NCBI GenBank assembly: GCA_002189035.1
Contig: NEEC01000004.1
Span: 1,240,001 to 1,304,000, forward strand
DNA from: Utricularia gibba
Taxonomy: Eukaryota > Streptophyta > Magnoliopsida > Lamiales > Lentibulariaceae
DNA: 64,000 bases
Direction: 5' to 3'
Part shown: in pieces, positions 50,781 to 64,000 of the stretch
Layout of the letters: each line of letters begins with the position of its first letter
Position numbering within the stretch: position 1 is the first letter of the stretch
Notes under the pieces: model-generated
The model's database searches: none
Seen by the model: only the letters and a program-made list of their open reading frames with translations
Told to the model about the DNA's origin: nothing
Position numbers and translations under genes: made by a program

Positions 50781-51278
50781 TCAGGGAGGGTCATCATTTT
50801 GCTGCATCAATCCCTTGTAGAATCTCATGATAAACTCTTCGGCAGCTTCATCAACTCTGGAATCCTCCTCCATCTCCATCTCCATCTCCATCTCCGGGAA
50901 CGGCGAATCCGTTATCCTCACCACCGGCGCCCGCCCGAACCCGGGGAGCACCGGCGACGCCGAGGCGCTTCGACTGACGATCTCTATCGCCGCCGCGAGC
51001 AAATCGCCATGTCTGGGCTTCTTGCTCTTGAGAGCGTGGAAAGAAGTGACGTTGAAGGTGGGACTATTGCTGCAGCTGAAGGTGTAGCTGCCGACCCCCT
51101 CGCCGGGGCTGCTCCCGGCGCCGAACATGAGGTTGCGATCGGCAGCTTTCCCGGCGACTCTCCGCTTCATCATGAGACCGAGATCCGCCAGGAGCTTTGG
51201 CTTGGAAACGCCTTTTCTGAGCATGAAGTACACAAGTTGAACCATTTTCCAGAACTTCTTCGCCAAACCCGGTTCCAT
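50781..51278 (-). CDS. DUF761 protein, Avr9/Cf-9 rapidly elicited protein 146-like
   Basis: One exon encodes 165 residues from MEPGLAKKFWKMVQLVYFML; a second ATG three codons upstream (51287) would add MQK. The N-terminal MLRKGVSKPKLLADLGLMMK, a central YTFSCSNSP, then VLPGFGRAPVVRITDSPFP and the C-terminal DUF761 motif SRVDEAAEEFIMRFYKGLMQQ match the ACRE146-like family. ACRE genes are induced quickly during Cf-9-mediated defence in tobacco (family knowledge); molecular function is unknown. A hexanucleotide repeat encodes a Glu-Met run just before the motif. A TATA box lies about 55 bases upstream of the start. Confidence 0.85.
   Translation of the reverse strand: MEPGLAKKFWKMVQLVYFMLRKGVSKPKLLADLGLMMKRRVAGKAADRNLMFGAGSSPGEGVGSYTFSCSNSPTFNVTSFHALKSKKPRHGDLLAAAIEIVSRSASASPVLPGFGRAPVVRITDSPFPEMEMEMEMEEDSRVDEAAEEFIMRFYKGLMQQNDDPP
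50868..50895. repeat. ctccat hexanucleotide repeat in coding sequence
   Basis: Four perfect ctccat units plus a partial one. On the coding (minus) strand this gives alternating Glu and Met residues. Being a multiple of three, length changes keep the frame. Confidence 0.9.
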
Positions 51279-53571
51279 TTTCTGCATAGGGAGAAGATGT
51301 GGTTCTCACGTTGCAAGTCTCCGCATCCGCGCCTGTATATATAGATAAGGAGTCCAGGGCAGGATGGGAAAAGCCCACCAAGTTGTACGTCTCGCAGCCA
51401 TTGTAGTACAATGCCGATCATTCAGACATCCTCGTCGGTTTATGCATCTGTGGGGTAAAACTGCAATTAGGGGACCAAACCGCAATTTGGGGGTTTTAGA
51501 AGGGCTATGATGATGATTAGTTTAAGTTCCTTTCAGGTGAGATAAAAAGCGTGGGAGGTTTTCTTCGCTTTGTCATAAAGCGCGCACGGGATGGGGTCGC
51601 TTTCATCCCCGCTTTTTCCATTTCTCTATCGATATTTCTTCCTTAGCACCAAAGGCTCGACACGTGTCTCCGTCGCATTGGGTGCAACCACGAGGCTCGG
51701 ATAAGCACAACCTTCTCTTTCTCTTGGTTTGGGTGGAATTGAAGATTTATTTCCTAGTCCCTCGGTTTCCCAAAATTACATTTTCACCTCAGAAACACCA
51801 AAATGCCTACGGCAGCCGTTTACACTGCACCGCCGTGTCGGGTCGGCATTGCCGTTCTCCTCAGCCCCTCGAGATGCTTCCCTTCTCTTCTGCTTCCAAG
51901 ACGACACCTGGCGCATCGGAGGGGCGGGAACTGTAGCAGGAGATGGAGATGCAGGGGATCGGAAGTTGGGAGCAGAGGTAGTGGTGGACAAACATTCCAT
52001 CCACGATCGGAACTGGGGGCCACGAGGCCTGAACTAACCGATAAAATATTATTACTTTTGTGCTCTTTCGTGGGAGCCTTCTGCCTCTGCCACTGCGTCG
52101 CCCCCAGTTCCCATCCCTCGTTCCTTCTGAGGAAATAAAGCGCCCGCCTCGTTCTTATCTCTCTTTCTCTCTCCCGGATGTCCCCGACAGAGACCTCCGT
52201 CCTATTCGTGTCAAAAGGAGAAGGGCATTTCGGGGTTTTCGTCTCTGATTCCCGGTACGGCCGCCCACTTTTCCAATTAACCCCAAATCAAATGCTAATT
52301 AGGGTTAACTGTTAACCCTCGTGATTCAATTCCCAATGTCGCCCCGACATAGTTTTAAATCTTTAGTAATCAATTTTAAAATTTTAAAAATGTATTATGG
52401 GGTATAAATCAATTCTTATTTTTTTTCACTCCAAACATTAATCATTTTTATTTTATCAAAATTTTAAATTCTGATAAATTTAATTTTAAAATGATTTTTC
52501 AACATTGGCATAGTGACTAGATTGGGAATCTAAAAATAAATGATTTGAACAAATCCAAGTATGGAATGTGAAAAGAGCCTCTCTTTTTTTTCCTCATGGG
52601 TTGCAATGATAGACACCACTTTTGAATGAATTACCAATTTTCAAATCATATGAAGAAATCAAAAGGCCCCTCACTTTTACTTTATTTTCTACTAAGCACC
52701 CCATGAGTTTTCATAATTAGCATCAAATGGACTTTAAAATATGTCAAATTGCAGGAAACACCCTCCCCCACCCATCTTTATCTATTCAGCACTTTGGATC
52801 AGTGGATGGTACCTTAGTTGCGCCTCCTTTTTTTCTAACTACATTTCATTTTCACCTCTGCGCCCCTCATGTTTCCCTAATTTCATTCTAATCCCTTCAA
52901 ATCCACAATAAAAAACTCAGCCGTAAAGGAGTCTTTAGCCATGCTTTTTTTTTCTATTCTACAAAAAGTTTCAAAATCACCAAAATGACAACCTTCATCA
53001 AAAATTTCAATCACTCTAAATACGATTTATGAGATATCAATTAATATATACAGAAGGGTTATCTAAAAAATGGTCATTATGCATTTCTCTCAAACCTAAT
53101 AGGATCAAGTTTTTATATATGCAATGTTCAATTTTATCAAATAATCAAAAGAGGATGGCTAATTTTTAATACATCCAATAAACCAATGTATTTGATAATA
53201 TAAACATCATTCACCTATTGTATTCATAAACAGACATGTCTAATTATTATATTTTAAATTGAAACATATATTGATAAAAAAATGACATTCATACAATATA
53301 TATGACCAAATAATCATGTTTTGTATATACGATATTATTCATTTTGAACATTACCGATATAAAACCTGATATGGGATTGGCTTCTGTTGGTCGGAGGCCT
53401 CACGCTAGAACAGAACCGGGTACCAGGCGGTCCGGGAGCGAGTCTAAGAACAGCAAGGGAAATATTTTAGAATAAGAATGATTTAAAGTAGATGATAATG
53501 AAATGGTTTTATGGCTTTTCCCATTCCAAAGTAAAGGAAACATGTACAGGATGGATGGATGGATTGACTGT
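51279..53571. other. Spacer between the DUF761 and CorA-like genes
   Basis: About 2.3 kb. The stretch 51650-52260 has higher GC and several overlapping frames on both strands, but none shows a conserved family, splice partners or a clear bias, so I leave it uncalled. From 52340 to 53380 it is AT-rich with no coding signal. 53400-53571 is a likely 3' flank. Confidence 0.45.
51336..51344 (-). promoter_or_regulatory. TATA box of the DUF761 gene
   Basis: TATATATAG on the plus strand reads CTATATATA on the minus strand, about 55-65 bases upstream of the start codon, a normal position for a plant TATA box. Confidence 0.55.
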
Positions 53572-55203
53572 TTATTGATGCAACAGGACATAGTCTGCGT
53601 TTTCCAAGCAAATATCACCTGCTGTTGGAGACAAAACATGGCGGGAGACAGCAGGCTTCTGCACTTGGGCATGAGATTCAGCCTCATGCTGAAACAACTT
53701 AACCAGCTCTTCCAACTCCAACTTCCTGACTTGAACCTGCTCTTCTCTAATGGGTCTCTTAAACCCAAGGTAGACCAACCCGACTGCGATGAGTATTACG
53801 GCTAAGACAAGGAGGAGACCGGAGAATAACGCGAAGGCGTATGGTGTACTGGTGGCACCAGGGATACCATCAACGTTGATACCAAATAATCCAGTTATTA
53901 TGGAGAGGACAAGGCCACACCCTCCAAAGACTGCTAGATTGTGGGTAATGGTCAGGCTCCTGTCTTGTAACCATGCACGAATTGTGCTCTGCATCACGTC
54001 TTGTATTGTAAACAAGCGCCCACGAACAGCCTCTTGCTCTTCAATCATTTGTCTTGTGCTTTTCACTATTCCTTCGAGGAGATTACTTGTCAAATTTCCC
54101 CTTAGCTGTTGCTGAAGCTCGAAAACAATCTCTTCCCTGGCGTGGAGAGACCATTTTACTCTGATCACCTGCCTGGATAATCTGGTTATTTCTTGGTTGA
54201 GTATCACACCGAATAGGTTTAGATCCTCATGAGTCCTCCTGTTGACAAACTTTAACTCAACTTCATCTGCTGCTCCAAATATGGATTTCCGAAATAGCCT
54301 GTCATCCCATCGTGCAAGGCGGCTAGCTAGAGTGGCAATAATTTCATGGACTGTCCTGGGTGTATTATAACCACCACCAAGAAGTAATTCCTGGACTTCC
54401 ATGATGCCTAAAACATTGATCCTCGATGCAAACGCTTTAACATGTAGAACTGTCACAAGAAAGTTCTGAGCATGCCAAGAGCGAACGACAATAGGGACGT
54501 CATCTTCATTAATATAAGGATCACCCACAGACTGCCCCAAAAGCTCAAAAAGGAGACCTCCAGCAACCCTCACAGGGACCTCATATAAAAGATGTTTCAT
54601 ACGCTCACTTATCAATCGGCTTTCATCTCTTAGAGCTAATGCAATCGCGGGGTGCAGCCACTGTGCAGAATTTAGCCATGTCTCAACATATGGATGGCCT
54701 GCAGAAAGGTGGCACCACCATGTTGGACCAGCTGGCCTTTCCCAATAAGGAGCAGCTAAATCTGCAACAGTGAGATCACTCTCATCATCCATCATATCAA
54801 TCTGCTGGGAGGTCTGCTCTGCATCTGCTTGCACTTTCTGGGTGAGTTCCGAGATCCTGTCCCAGCCAATTGGAACCCAACGATTTCCTTCACATCGATC
54901 AATGGTAATCGAAGCATCAAACTCAGGGTCCAGTTCATCCACCCGTGGTCTCCCTCCATGGTCATCCATTCCAATGATCGGTGGAGACTCCGAAAGGGGG
55001 CTTTTTTTCACATTCGCTTTAGCAGCTCCATCAGGATACCGTAGGTGATTTCCTTTAGATGATTGTGGTATTGCAGCAGGTTTTGGTGAAAATACTCTTT
55101 TGTGCCCTCTGAATTCAAAAGCACATATGAGTCCATCTTTCCATAGCTCACTACCCAAGGAATTCTTAGCTGAATGAAGTCCTGTAGGATTCTCACGCCT
55201 CAT
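53572..55203 (-). CDS. Plant CorA-like magnesium transporter family protein
   Basis: An intact single exon encodes 543 residues. A long soluble domain has RCEGNRWVPIGWDRISELTQ, GPTWWCHLSAGHPYVETWL and EDVPI-like NEDDVPIVVRSWHAQNF. Heptad-like helices follow, then two C-terminal membrane segments near residues 439-460 (VLSIITGLFGINVDGIPGA) and 475-500 (LFSGLLLVLAVILIAVGLVYL). The arrangement is that of CorA/MRS2 Mg2+ channels and matches plant proteins annotated CorA-like (At1g29820 group, from memory). The classic GMN signature is replaced by GIN, so selectivity or transport itself is uncertain. Met 55203 is the first ATG in frame; the leader upstream may contain introns. Confidence 0.85.
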   Translation of the reverse strand: MRRENPTGLHSAKNSLGSELWKDGLICAFEFRGHKRVFSPKPAAIPQSSKGNHLRYPDGAAKANVKKSPLSESPPIIGMDDHGGRPRVDELDPEFDASITIDRCEGNRWVPIGWDRISELTQKVQADAEQTSQQIDMMDDESDLTVADLAAPYWERPAGPTWWCHLSAGHPYVETWLNSAQWLHPAIALALRDESRLISERMKHLLYEVPVRVAGGLLFELLGQSVGDPYINEDDVPIVVRSWHAQNFLVTVLHVKAFASRINVLGIMEVQELLLGGGYNTPRTVHEIIATLASRLARWDDRLFRKSIFGAADEVELKFVNRRTHEDLNLFGVILNQEITRLSRQVIRVKWSLHAREEIVFELQQQLRGNLTSNLLEGIVKSTRQMIEEQEAVRGRLFTIQDVMQSTIRAWLQDRSLTITHNLAVFGGCGLVLSIITGLFGINVDGIPGATSTPYAFALFSGLLLVLAVILIAVGLVYLGFKRPIREEQVQVRKLELEELVKLFQHEAESHAQVQKPAVSRHVLSPTAGDICLENADYVLLHQ

Positions 55204-56295
55204 TACTTTATCAAATTGCAACAAAGATCTCTAGTTTATTCCACTTATACCATACTGAATGAAGGGAAATCTTCTCACGCGAACAAAAGATATCCAATTA
55301 TCTAATCACCCATTCTTCATCAAGTTTATGGCATGAACCGTAAATTTCACGAGCAGCCTGCATCATCAGAATCCAAAACCATTAGTTTTCTTCCCTTACT
55401 TTCAGAAAGTAATCTCTGATTCCAAAAAACCCGGCTTCAGGTCCTCCTATGCATTTGAACGCGTACCCATTTTTTCCCTAATGTCAAGGTCTGCATAGGA
55501 TGAACACTGTTAGGAAGCCAAAACTCGAAACAAAAATGAATAACCATTTTAAAGATATCTTCAGCACAACACCTCCAACTAATCCCTCATTACAGCGTCG
55601 TACTGAAAAAAATAATCTAAAAAACTAATCAAATGATCGGCTGCACTCCGTGAGCCTAACAGAAAACGTCGCAAAGTGCATCAATACAGAAATATAGCAA
55701 CAAGGTAAACCCTGACAGGAACCAACAGCAAACACTGCGAACAGCTGATATAATAGAACGTGGATACAAAGAAGATCCTAACCGTTTAACAGAGGAAGAA
55801 GCATTAACAGCAACAAATAACACTCCCAAACAACGCGGAGCTTTCATTTTCTGAAAAGAACCTCCGCTCTCCCTCCTCCAGTCATCTTTTCCCCTCTGGT
55901 TCACCTGGTCGCAGAGGTCTGCGCCACGACGAAAAGTTCACTCAGAGATTCGAGCCGAGATACCCCCGTGGACTGCATGACAGATAAGCCCGCCCAGGCC
56001 CGATAAATTCTCCAGGCAGGTCCTAGCCCAGTTGATCAAGCCCGCGAGAGCCTAGTGGATGTCATATTTTAAGCCCATTTAAAGCTCTATTTGGCCCAAT
56101 ATAAAGCCTCAATGTACCAGGTTGGCCCATGGGGCTATAAAAGAAGTGATTGTATTTGTCAATGCTCAAATTTACACACGTGGTTGTAAAGCTGGCCTGG
56201 GCATTTGTTTAAGTGAGAGGTATCCGAGTTCCATCGACAGGCATCCATGGCTGGGAACCTACTTCTAAGCAGCAGCGGCAATGACAGACATCATA
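55204..56295. other. CorA-like gene leader/promoter and 3' flank of the next gene
   Basis: About 1.1 kb. An open minus-strand frame at 55656-55904 probably lies in the CorA-like leader; it resembles no family. 55920-56290 is unremarkable. Confidence 0.45.
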
Positions 56296-57862
56296 TCATG
56301 ATTCAGAAGCTTCGTCGAGCCGATCAAGGAAGCCTTTCTGGGCAGTCTTCTGAAGAGCAGGGTTTCTGAAACACATGGCATGCGGGGATGCTTCTTCAAA
56401 CTTCGACCATAGTTCCTTCTTCAGTGTGTTTTCCCCTGGATGTTTGCCGCCCTTACAGTAACTGCTCAGCATTGTCCCCTTGATCATGGGAGTACTCTCA
56501 ACAGCGTCAATTCTGGTATTAACATCTGCACCAGAAAGAAGCACCTCATTCAAGAAGATGTTACAAGACAAGAGAAGGATGTGAATCATAAAGACAGTCA
56601 CCATCAGAAGCGCATCCATTCATAGGAAGCTTTGATTCACCAGGATTTCCCAATGGTTTCTCCTCCGGGGGCTCCATTATGACGCATGTCTTCGGAGGTG
56701 AAAGGATCCAATTTGGGGAGCTTTGTTCAAAATACTTCCTGTTCATTCCCAAGAGCCCAGAGTATTTCATAGTCAGTTCAGATTCAGAATCCAGCGACTC
56801 AGCAGAATCCTGAAGCTTAGCAGGGAAAGGAGTTTGTCTGTAAGTGGCCTTATTTCCTTTATCAGATGAATCTGATGCCGGCTCCAACAAAACACAAGAT
56901 TTCGGTGGTGACATATTCAATATAGGCTTAAGGTCAGCACAGAGCTTTCCCTCTTCTGGTAGTTCTCTGTAGAAGAACAATTGATCCCAAGATTTTCAAG
57001 ACCATTCGTTACAACAGGATCCAAAACTTTATCCTCATCAACTAAATCCTGAGCAATCACTTTCTGGATATCTTGGTCCAAAGATATCCTTTCAAACTTA
57101 CAGAGTGATGAAGCACTGGATTTAGATGAAAAGCCTTTGTCTTGAGATAATGGAGTCAGTAGAAATAACTGTCTACCGTGCTCAGTATTGTATTCATCTC
57201 TCCAGGAAACAAGAGGCGATGGAGAAACCAGAGATTTCTGTTGCTTAGTAATTTTAGGACTTTCAATGACATCATCTGGTTCATCATTTTTCACACAAGC
57301 TACGCTTGCTTCCTTTGAACCATCCAAAATAAGGGAATTTTGAAACCTGGGAATCCATGGCTGGAAACCAAAAAGGTCAGAACGAAATGCATGATAGGTC
57401 TAAAAAACCTAAAGGACACAACACGAAATTAACCTTGAGAGAAGCTTCGATTTCGGACAAAAAGTCAGATAATTCCTTTATTTTATCCCTAGATTGATTC
57501 CCCGTCGCCTGATTTGCTTGAACAACCAACCCTTCAATCTGAAACCAAATTAATAGAGAAACTCATACAAAATAACAAGATCTAAAACCACATCCTTCTC
57601 ATTTTACACTCCATCGTAATTACTCGAATCCGAAATCGGAAGCAAAATTAGATCGAAGTTAATGCATCCATTCCTTTACCTGCCGTAATATGGAGGAGAT
57701 TTGTGTACGCACAAGAAGTAAGCCAGAGCCATGGGCAGACTCCTCTCCTTTAATCGCAACTTTTTCTGCGCATCCGGTGAGATTGTTGACACGATTGGAT
57801 GCACATTTTGAATTCGGTAGTTTCCGCAATGGCTTCCTCGTAGTTCTGGAGTTCGGTCTCAT
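56296..57862 (-). CDS. Uncharacterised plant protein, possibly SKA3-like (one-base frame break)
   Basis: Four exons, 57680-57862, 57434-57538, 56602-57360 and 56296-56525, would give 425 residues. The N-terminus is basic and then helical (IEGLVVQANQATGNQSRDK). A middle region has LVSWRDEYNTEHGRQLFLLTP and two copies of a motif, MSPPKSCVLLEP and LSPPKTCVIMEPP. The conserved C-terminus reads GKHPGENTLKKELWSKF then GFLDRLDEASES. I recall plant homologues with this layout, some labelled spindle and kinetochore-associated protein 3; I am not sure. The third exon is 759 nt where 760 is needed: the frame changes near 56963-56970 between LGINCSST and ELPEEGKLCADLKP. The chosen start is the first ATG in frame. 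Confidence 0.65.
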
Positions 57863-59471
57863 TCCGCTTCTTCTTCTTCGTCTACGTCTACCCCTCGCCA
57901 ACGTTCGAATTTGAATTTCAACGACTGGAGGGGAAAATGAAACGGATACTTCCAAGTCCAAAATAGGGATTAGGGATTATTCCATATTCGCCGCCAGGAA
58001 ACGGTGTATTTGCAAATAAGCCCCAGAAAAATATTGCCTTTGAGATGTGGGCCCCGACATGGCAGACCACGGGAAGGCGTGTCCGCTGGCGTGTCTCAGT
58101 ATCCCATCCCATCTACAAAACCAGTGGCCCCACCAGTTGGGCATGTGCCATGACAGCTTGGCATTGTTAATTAGATTCTTTTTCTTTTTTTTTTTTTAAA
58201 AAAGTAGTATATATTATTTTCTTTTAATAAAATTAAGCATCTCGTGTTGGTCTTATCTAAAAAAAAGCATTTCAAACACCGCGGCTCGAATATTCAGCAC
58301 CGCGTGTTTGGTCAAATTCCCACGGGAACTGGGAACATCAAACATGCACTTCCAATTTATTTAATTCCAAAAATGTGTTTTAATTTTTAAAAATAACATT
58401 ATATAAATAATTTTACTATTAAACTACAGTGAATCTCATCCACCATCTTTGACAATTTTGGTCACCAAACATCCCCCTACCATTAGGATACATAAATTAC
58501 GTTTGAAAAAATCAATTTAAAATTAATGTTGTCAAAATTGAAAATTGCGATACAATAAAAATTGATATATGTTTGAAAATATTTTTTTCAAAATGGTTAT
58601 TATAGAATGAATTCATGTTTCAAGTAACTTTAAATAATTAAATGACATATTTAAAAGTATAAAGAAGAGCAACTTTTATCATCAGCTTTGTTGGTCATGG
58701 CGGTAGATATGTATACAATTCTCACGCATGTCCTGAAGTAGGAAGCTGAATCATGTCCCAAGTATGACAAGACGCTCGTGTTATTACAGTGTTTGACTTT
58801 GGTTGCTACGCGGTCTTCTCTACCTAACCGCCCCCATTGCTACAGAAACCTGTGTGTGAAACAGACCTAAGCGTGGATGCGTGAAGTACACTTGACGTGA
58901 AAAGGGTGTTTAGAGCATGTTTGGGTGGTGTTCCGGGAGGCTGTCTGTCTTTGCTTATGGAAACGGACAACGTTTCGAAGGGCGTGCTTGTAAACATTCC
59001 CTTGGCTGTTTTTCATAGGCAGCTTTTGTGGAAGTGAGAACACTGTTTGGTTTTTTAATCTGCGGTTTTTATTTGTATTTTAGGCAACCGAAAGAGAGAA
59101 AGAAAGAGGGAAAAAGGAAGCAGGCTGCTCTGTTCGCTTCTGTTCCGTGTGTGTAAAAGAAGACAATGACTGCCCGCCATAAAAGCAGCATCGCAATCCA
59201 CAAGTAGTTATAATTAATATGCTACTCCGTATTGAGTTGTTTGTGTACATAAATGGTTGTAAGTAAACGTCAATCAGCTTTCCTCTTGTGTTGTATCGTC
59301 TCCAACGTTTCTGTCTCCCTCTCTTGAGCCCTTCTTTGGCTGGTAAGAGTTCATCTTTTTATCTGGACTTGTGGGGTTTTAGGAGAGGCTAAGAATTCAG
59401 CTTCTGCTTTTGAAACCGTCTTCTTCTTTTTCTTCCTTTTAAGCTTGGTTTGTTCTGAATCAGCTGCAGAA
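57863..59471. other. Divergent spacer upstream of the Aux/IAA gene
   Basis: About 1.6 kb between divergent genes. 58140-58680 is AT-rich with a T-rich tract near 58180-58198. 59080-59471 is pyrimidine-rich and is the likely Aux/IAA leader. No coding frame is supported. I found no clear AuxRE (TGTCTC) cluster by eye. Confidence 0.5.
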
Positions 59472-60616
59472 ATGGAGGACTATTCGAGAAAACATGTGGG
59501 GTGTCGTCAGCTTCTGGATTTGATCCCTAGAAACAGAGACCTGGTAGTAAAGCAAGAAGAAGAATCAGTTACAGAAGAGGAGAGGCTTGAGCTGTGCCTC
59601 GGTCCACCTGGAGCTGCAGCAGAAACCAGAAACAGAGATAAAACTAGGCAAATCTCTTCTGGGTGCTGTTTTCCAAGCAAGAAGGCATCTTTTCTTCTTC
59701 ATCTTCAGATTCAGGAACCCTCCTCTGCCGAAACAGAGAAGAGGGCAGCTTCATCTTCTGCAAAGCCACCTCTCCACAACGGCAGCAGTTCTAATAAAAG
59801 GTTCCTTTTTTTTTCTTTCTTCTTTTTTACTGCTTCGTCCCATTGTTGTTGCAGATTCGTTGTATTCAATCCCAGCCTGATTTGTTGTTACCATCTTGTG
59901 TGATGCTCCTTTATGTGTATTGATCGTGGACCCTTTTCAAAGCAGGGCTGCTACCGGTCAAGTTGTGGGTGGCCCCCAGTTCGTTCATTCAGAAAACATG
60001 CTTCAAATGGGAGTTGTTCAAAGTTCCCTTCTGACGCATCTCCATCTCCAGCATCTGATACCTCCTCGAAAACCTTGTTTGTGAAGATCAACATGGATGG
60101 ACTTCCCATTGGGAGGAAAATTGACCTCAAAGCTTATGAAAGCTACGAGAAACTGACATCTGCAGTTCATAATCTCTTCACAGGCCTTCTTCCAGGTTAC
60201 TGCGCAACTTCATCCCCTGTTCCCAATGTTGCACTGAACACCTGGTTTAACATCCTGGGAATGTTTGCAGTTGGACACGAATCGCCTAGCGAGGAATACA
60301 CGCTGGTGTACGAGGACAACGAATGCGACCGGATGTTGGTCGGTGATGTCCCATGGGAGTAAGCTTCGTGTGCCTCCATTTCGAAACTTGCTCCAGCTCT
60401 CAACAAGTAATCTAACAGGTTTTGGGTTTCTGTGGCAGCATGTTCATCTCCAATGTCAAGCGATTGCGCCTGCTTAAGACCTCAGACCTGCCTCTTACAT
60501 CATCAGGTGAATCTACTTATCAAACAAGTGGCTTGTTAAGAATACACACACAAGTCTCAACTCCTGTATTGTTGTTATGCTTCATGTCAGATGGAGGCAA
60601 GAGGATTCTCAAGTGA
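59472..60616 (+). CDS. Aux/IAA auxin-response repressor, IAA18/26/28 type (one-base frame break)
   Basis: Five exons (59472-59800, 59946-60195, 60271-60358, 60439-60506, 60591-60616) would give 253 residues. Domain I has the EAR repressor motif in LELCLGPPG; the N-terminal LLDLIPRNRD is typical of the IAA18/26 group. Domain II is the degron GWPPVRSFRK, followed by domain III (VKINMDGLPIGRKIDLKAY) and domain IV (EYTLVYEDNECDRMLVGDVPWDMF), forming the PB1 fold. It binds ARF factors and TOPLESS in the nucleus and is degraded through TIR1/AFB when auxin is present. Exon 2 is 250 nt where 251 is needed: GTGGGTGGCC at 59964-59973 lacks one base, so VVG and PPVRSF lie in different frames, inside the degron itself. 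Confidence 0.9.
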
Positions 60617-61273
60617 AGATTGTCCGAAAGCCATTGGTATTGAATTCTTGTTTCCCTGTTGGGCTGGACAAGACGTTTGTTTAGGAGTAACATCTGTAGT
60701 GACAACCATCTTTTTTAACCTGCTTTTCCAAGGACATTTTTGTCGTACAACAGAAAGCTAAGACACGACATAAAACAAATGTATAAAAGCTGAAGTACTT
60801 GCTGTCAATGTTGTCAACTGCATATTAATCCCAAAATATTTGTGCATGCGAGCAACGGAACAAAACAACCTAGAGATAATACTTATGTGCGTTTACACTT
60901 CACTATCTATAGAAACTGCTTAAAAAAATATGCACCCAGTTGAATAGATGAAGCACATTTCCATGTTCCGCCGGCTTGATTTTTTTTTTTTTTTTGATCT
61001 TGGGATCAAAAAGAGTGCTCTAATCTGGAGAAAACAAGAAACAAATGAAATTCAGCAATGAGTAGGGTACTTACCCCGAGCTGCTGGCTTTCCTCCTCTA
61101 TTTCAGATTTTGTACAATCATAGAGTCCGAGCTAACATTGCCATTATGCAGTCGATGCAAGACTCATCCTGCTGCCGCTGCATAGGGGCAGAAAGAACCA
61201 AGACATGTATGCGTATAAAAATGAAAAGAAAAAGAAAAGCAGCCACCAGGGAAAGAATGTGTTATAGTATAAG
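60617..61273. other. Convergent 3' flanks of Aux/IAA and poly(A) polymerase genes
   Basis: About 650 bases. The left half is the probable Aux/IAA 3' UTR. The right half (61070-61200) has splice-like sites on the minus strand (a CTCGGG/GTAAGT donor near 61078 and CTATGCAG acceptor near 61180), so extra 3' exons of the poly(A) polymerase gene may lie here. Confidence 0.4.

Positions 61274-64000
<2,727 letters not shown>

Noticed and set aside
51729-52138. Overlapping frames of about 100 codons on both strands in a GC-richer island
   Set aside because: No conserved motif, no splice partners, and similar openness on both strands suggests composition rather than coding.
55656-55904. Minus-strand frame of 82 codons upstream of the CorA-like gene
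   Set aside because: Lies in the expected 5' leader region, Cys and Leu rich, no homologous family recognised; could be a leader intron.
61070-61190. Possible last exon of poly(A) polymerase reading NGNVSSDSMIVQ then KSEIEEESQQLG
   Set aside because: The two parts are in different frames and depend on assuming another missing base; phase with the previous exon could not be fixed, so it is only mentioned as possible.

Overview
The window is plant nuclear DNA from a eudicot. Genes are split by many short GT-AG introns, lie between AT-rich spacers, and belong to plant families (WRKY, HD-ZIP IV, GATA, Aux/IAA, TIP aquaporin, MCTP, PERK). The hydroxy(phenyl)pyruvate reductase gene resembles Lamiales sequences known to me, so an asterid is likely, but this is an impression from memory and not a search. 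I see no bacterial, viral or organellar segment, no CRISPR array and no intact transposon.

Layout, left to right: 3' end of an organellar ribosomal L25-family gene (+); WRKY29-like factor (-); plastid/mitochondrial monodehydroascorbate reductase (-, frame broken); SAP30-like AFR cofactor (-); four-C2 MCTP membrane protein (-); NT-C2 coiled-coil protein (-); PERK-type receptor kinase (+); hydroxypyruvate/hydroxyphenylpyruvate reductase (-); GLABRA2-like HD-ZIP IV factor (-); AAE13-like malonyl-CoA synthetase (+); an uncharacterised membrane protein with a methyltransferase-like domain (-); eIF2B alpha (-); TIP2 aquaporin (+); an uncharacterised multi-pass membrane protein (-); class A GATA factor (-); DUF761 protein (-); plant CorA-like protein (-); an uncharacterised kinetochore-like protein (-); IAA18/26-type Aux/IAA (+); nuclear poly(A) polymerase (-, 5' end beyond the window). 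Exon joins were worked out by hand from splice sites, phase arithmetic and family conservation; all intact models close to whole codons.

These are independent eukaryotic genes with no sign of a functional cluster or operon. Nothing looks like a self-contained novel system. The most notable features are a probable U12-type AT-AC intron in the malonyl-CoA synthetase gene, a 69-nt stop-free intron in eIF2B alpha that could be retained in frame, a GC-AG intron in the GL2-like gene, and a recurring pattern in which five genes each lack exactly one coding base at a conserved position. The last suggests uncorrected base-level errors in the source sequence, although real lesions are not excluded.
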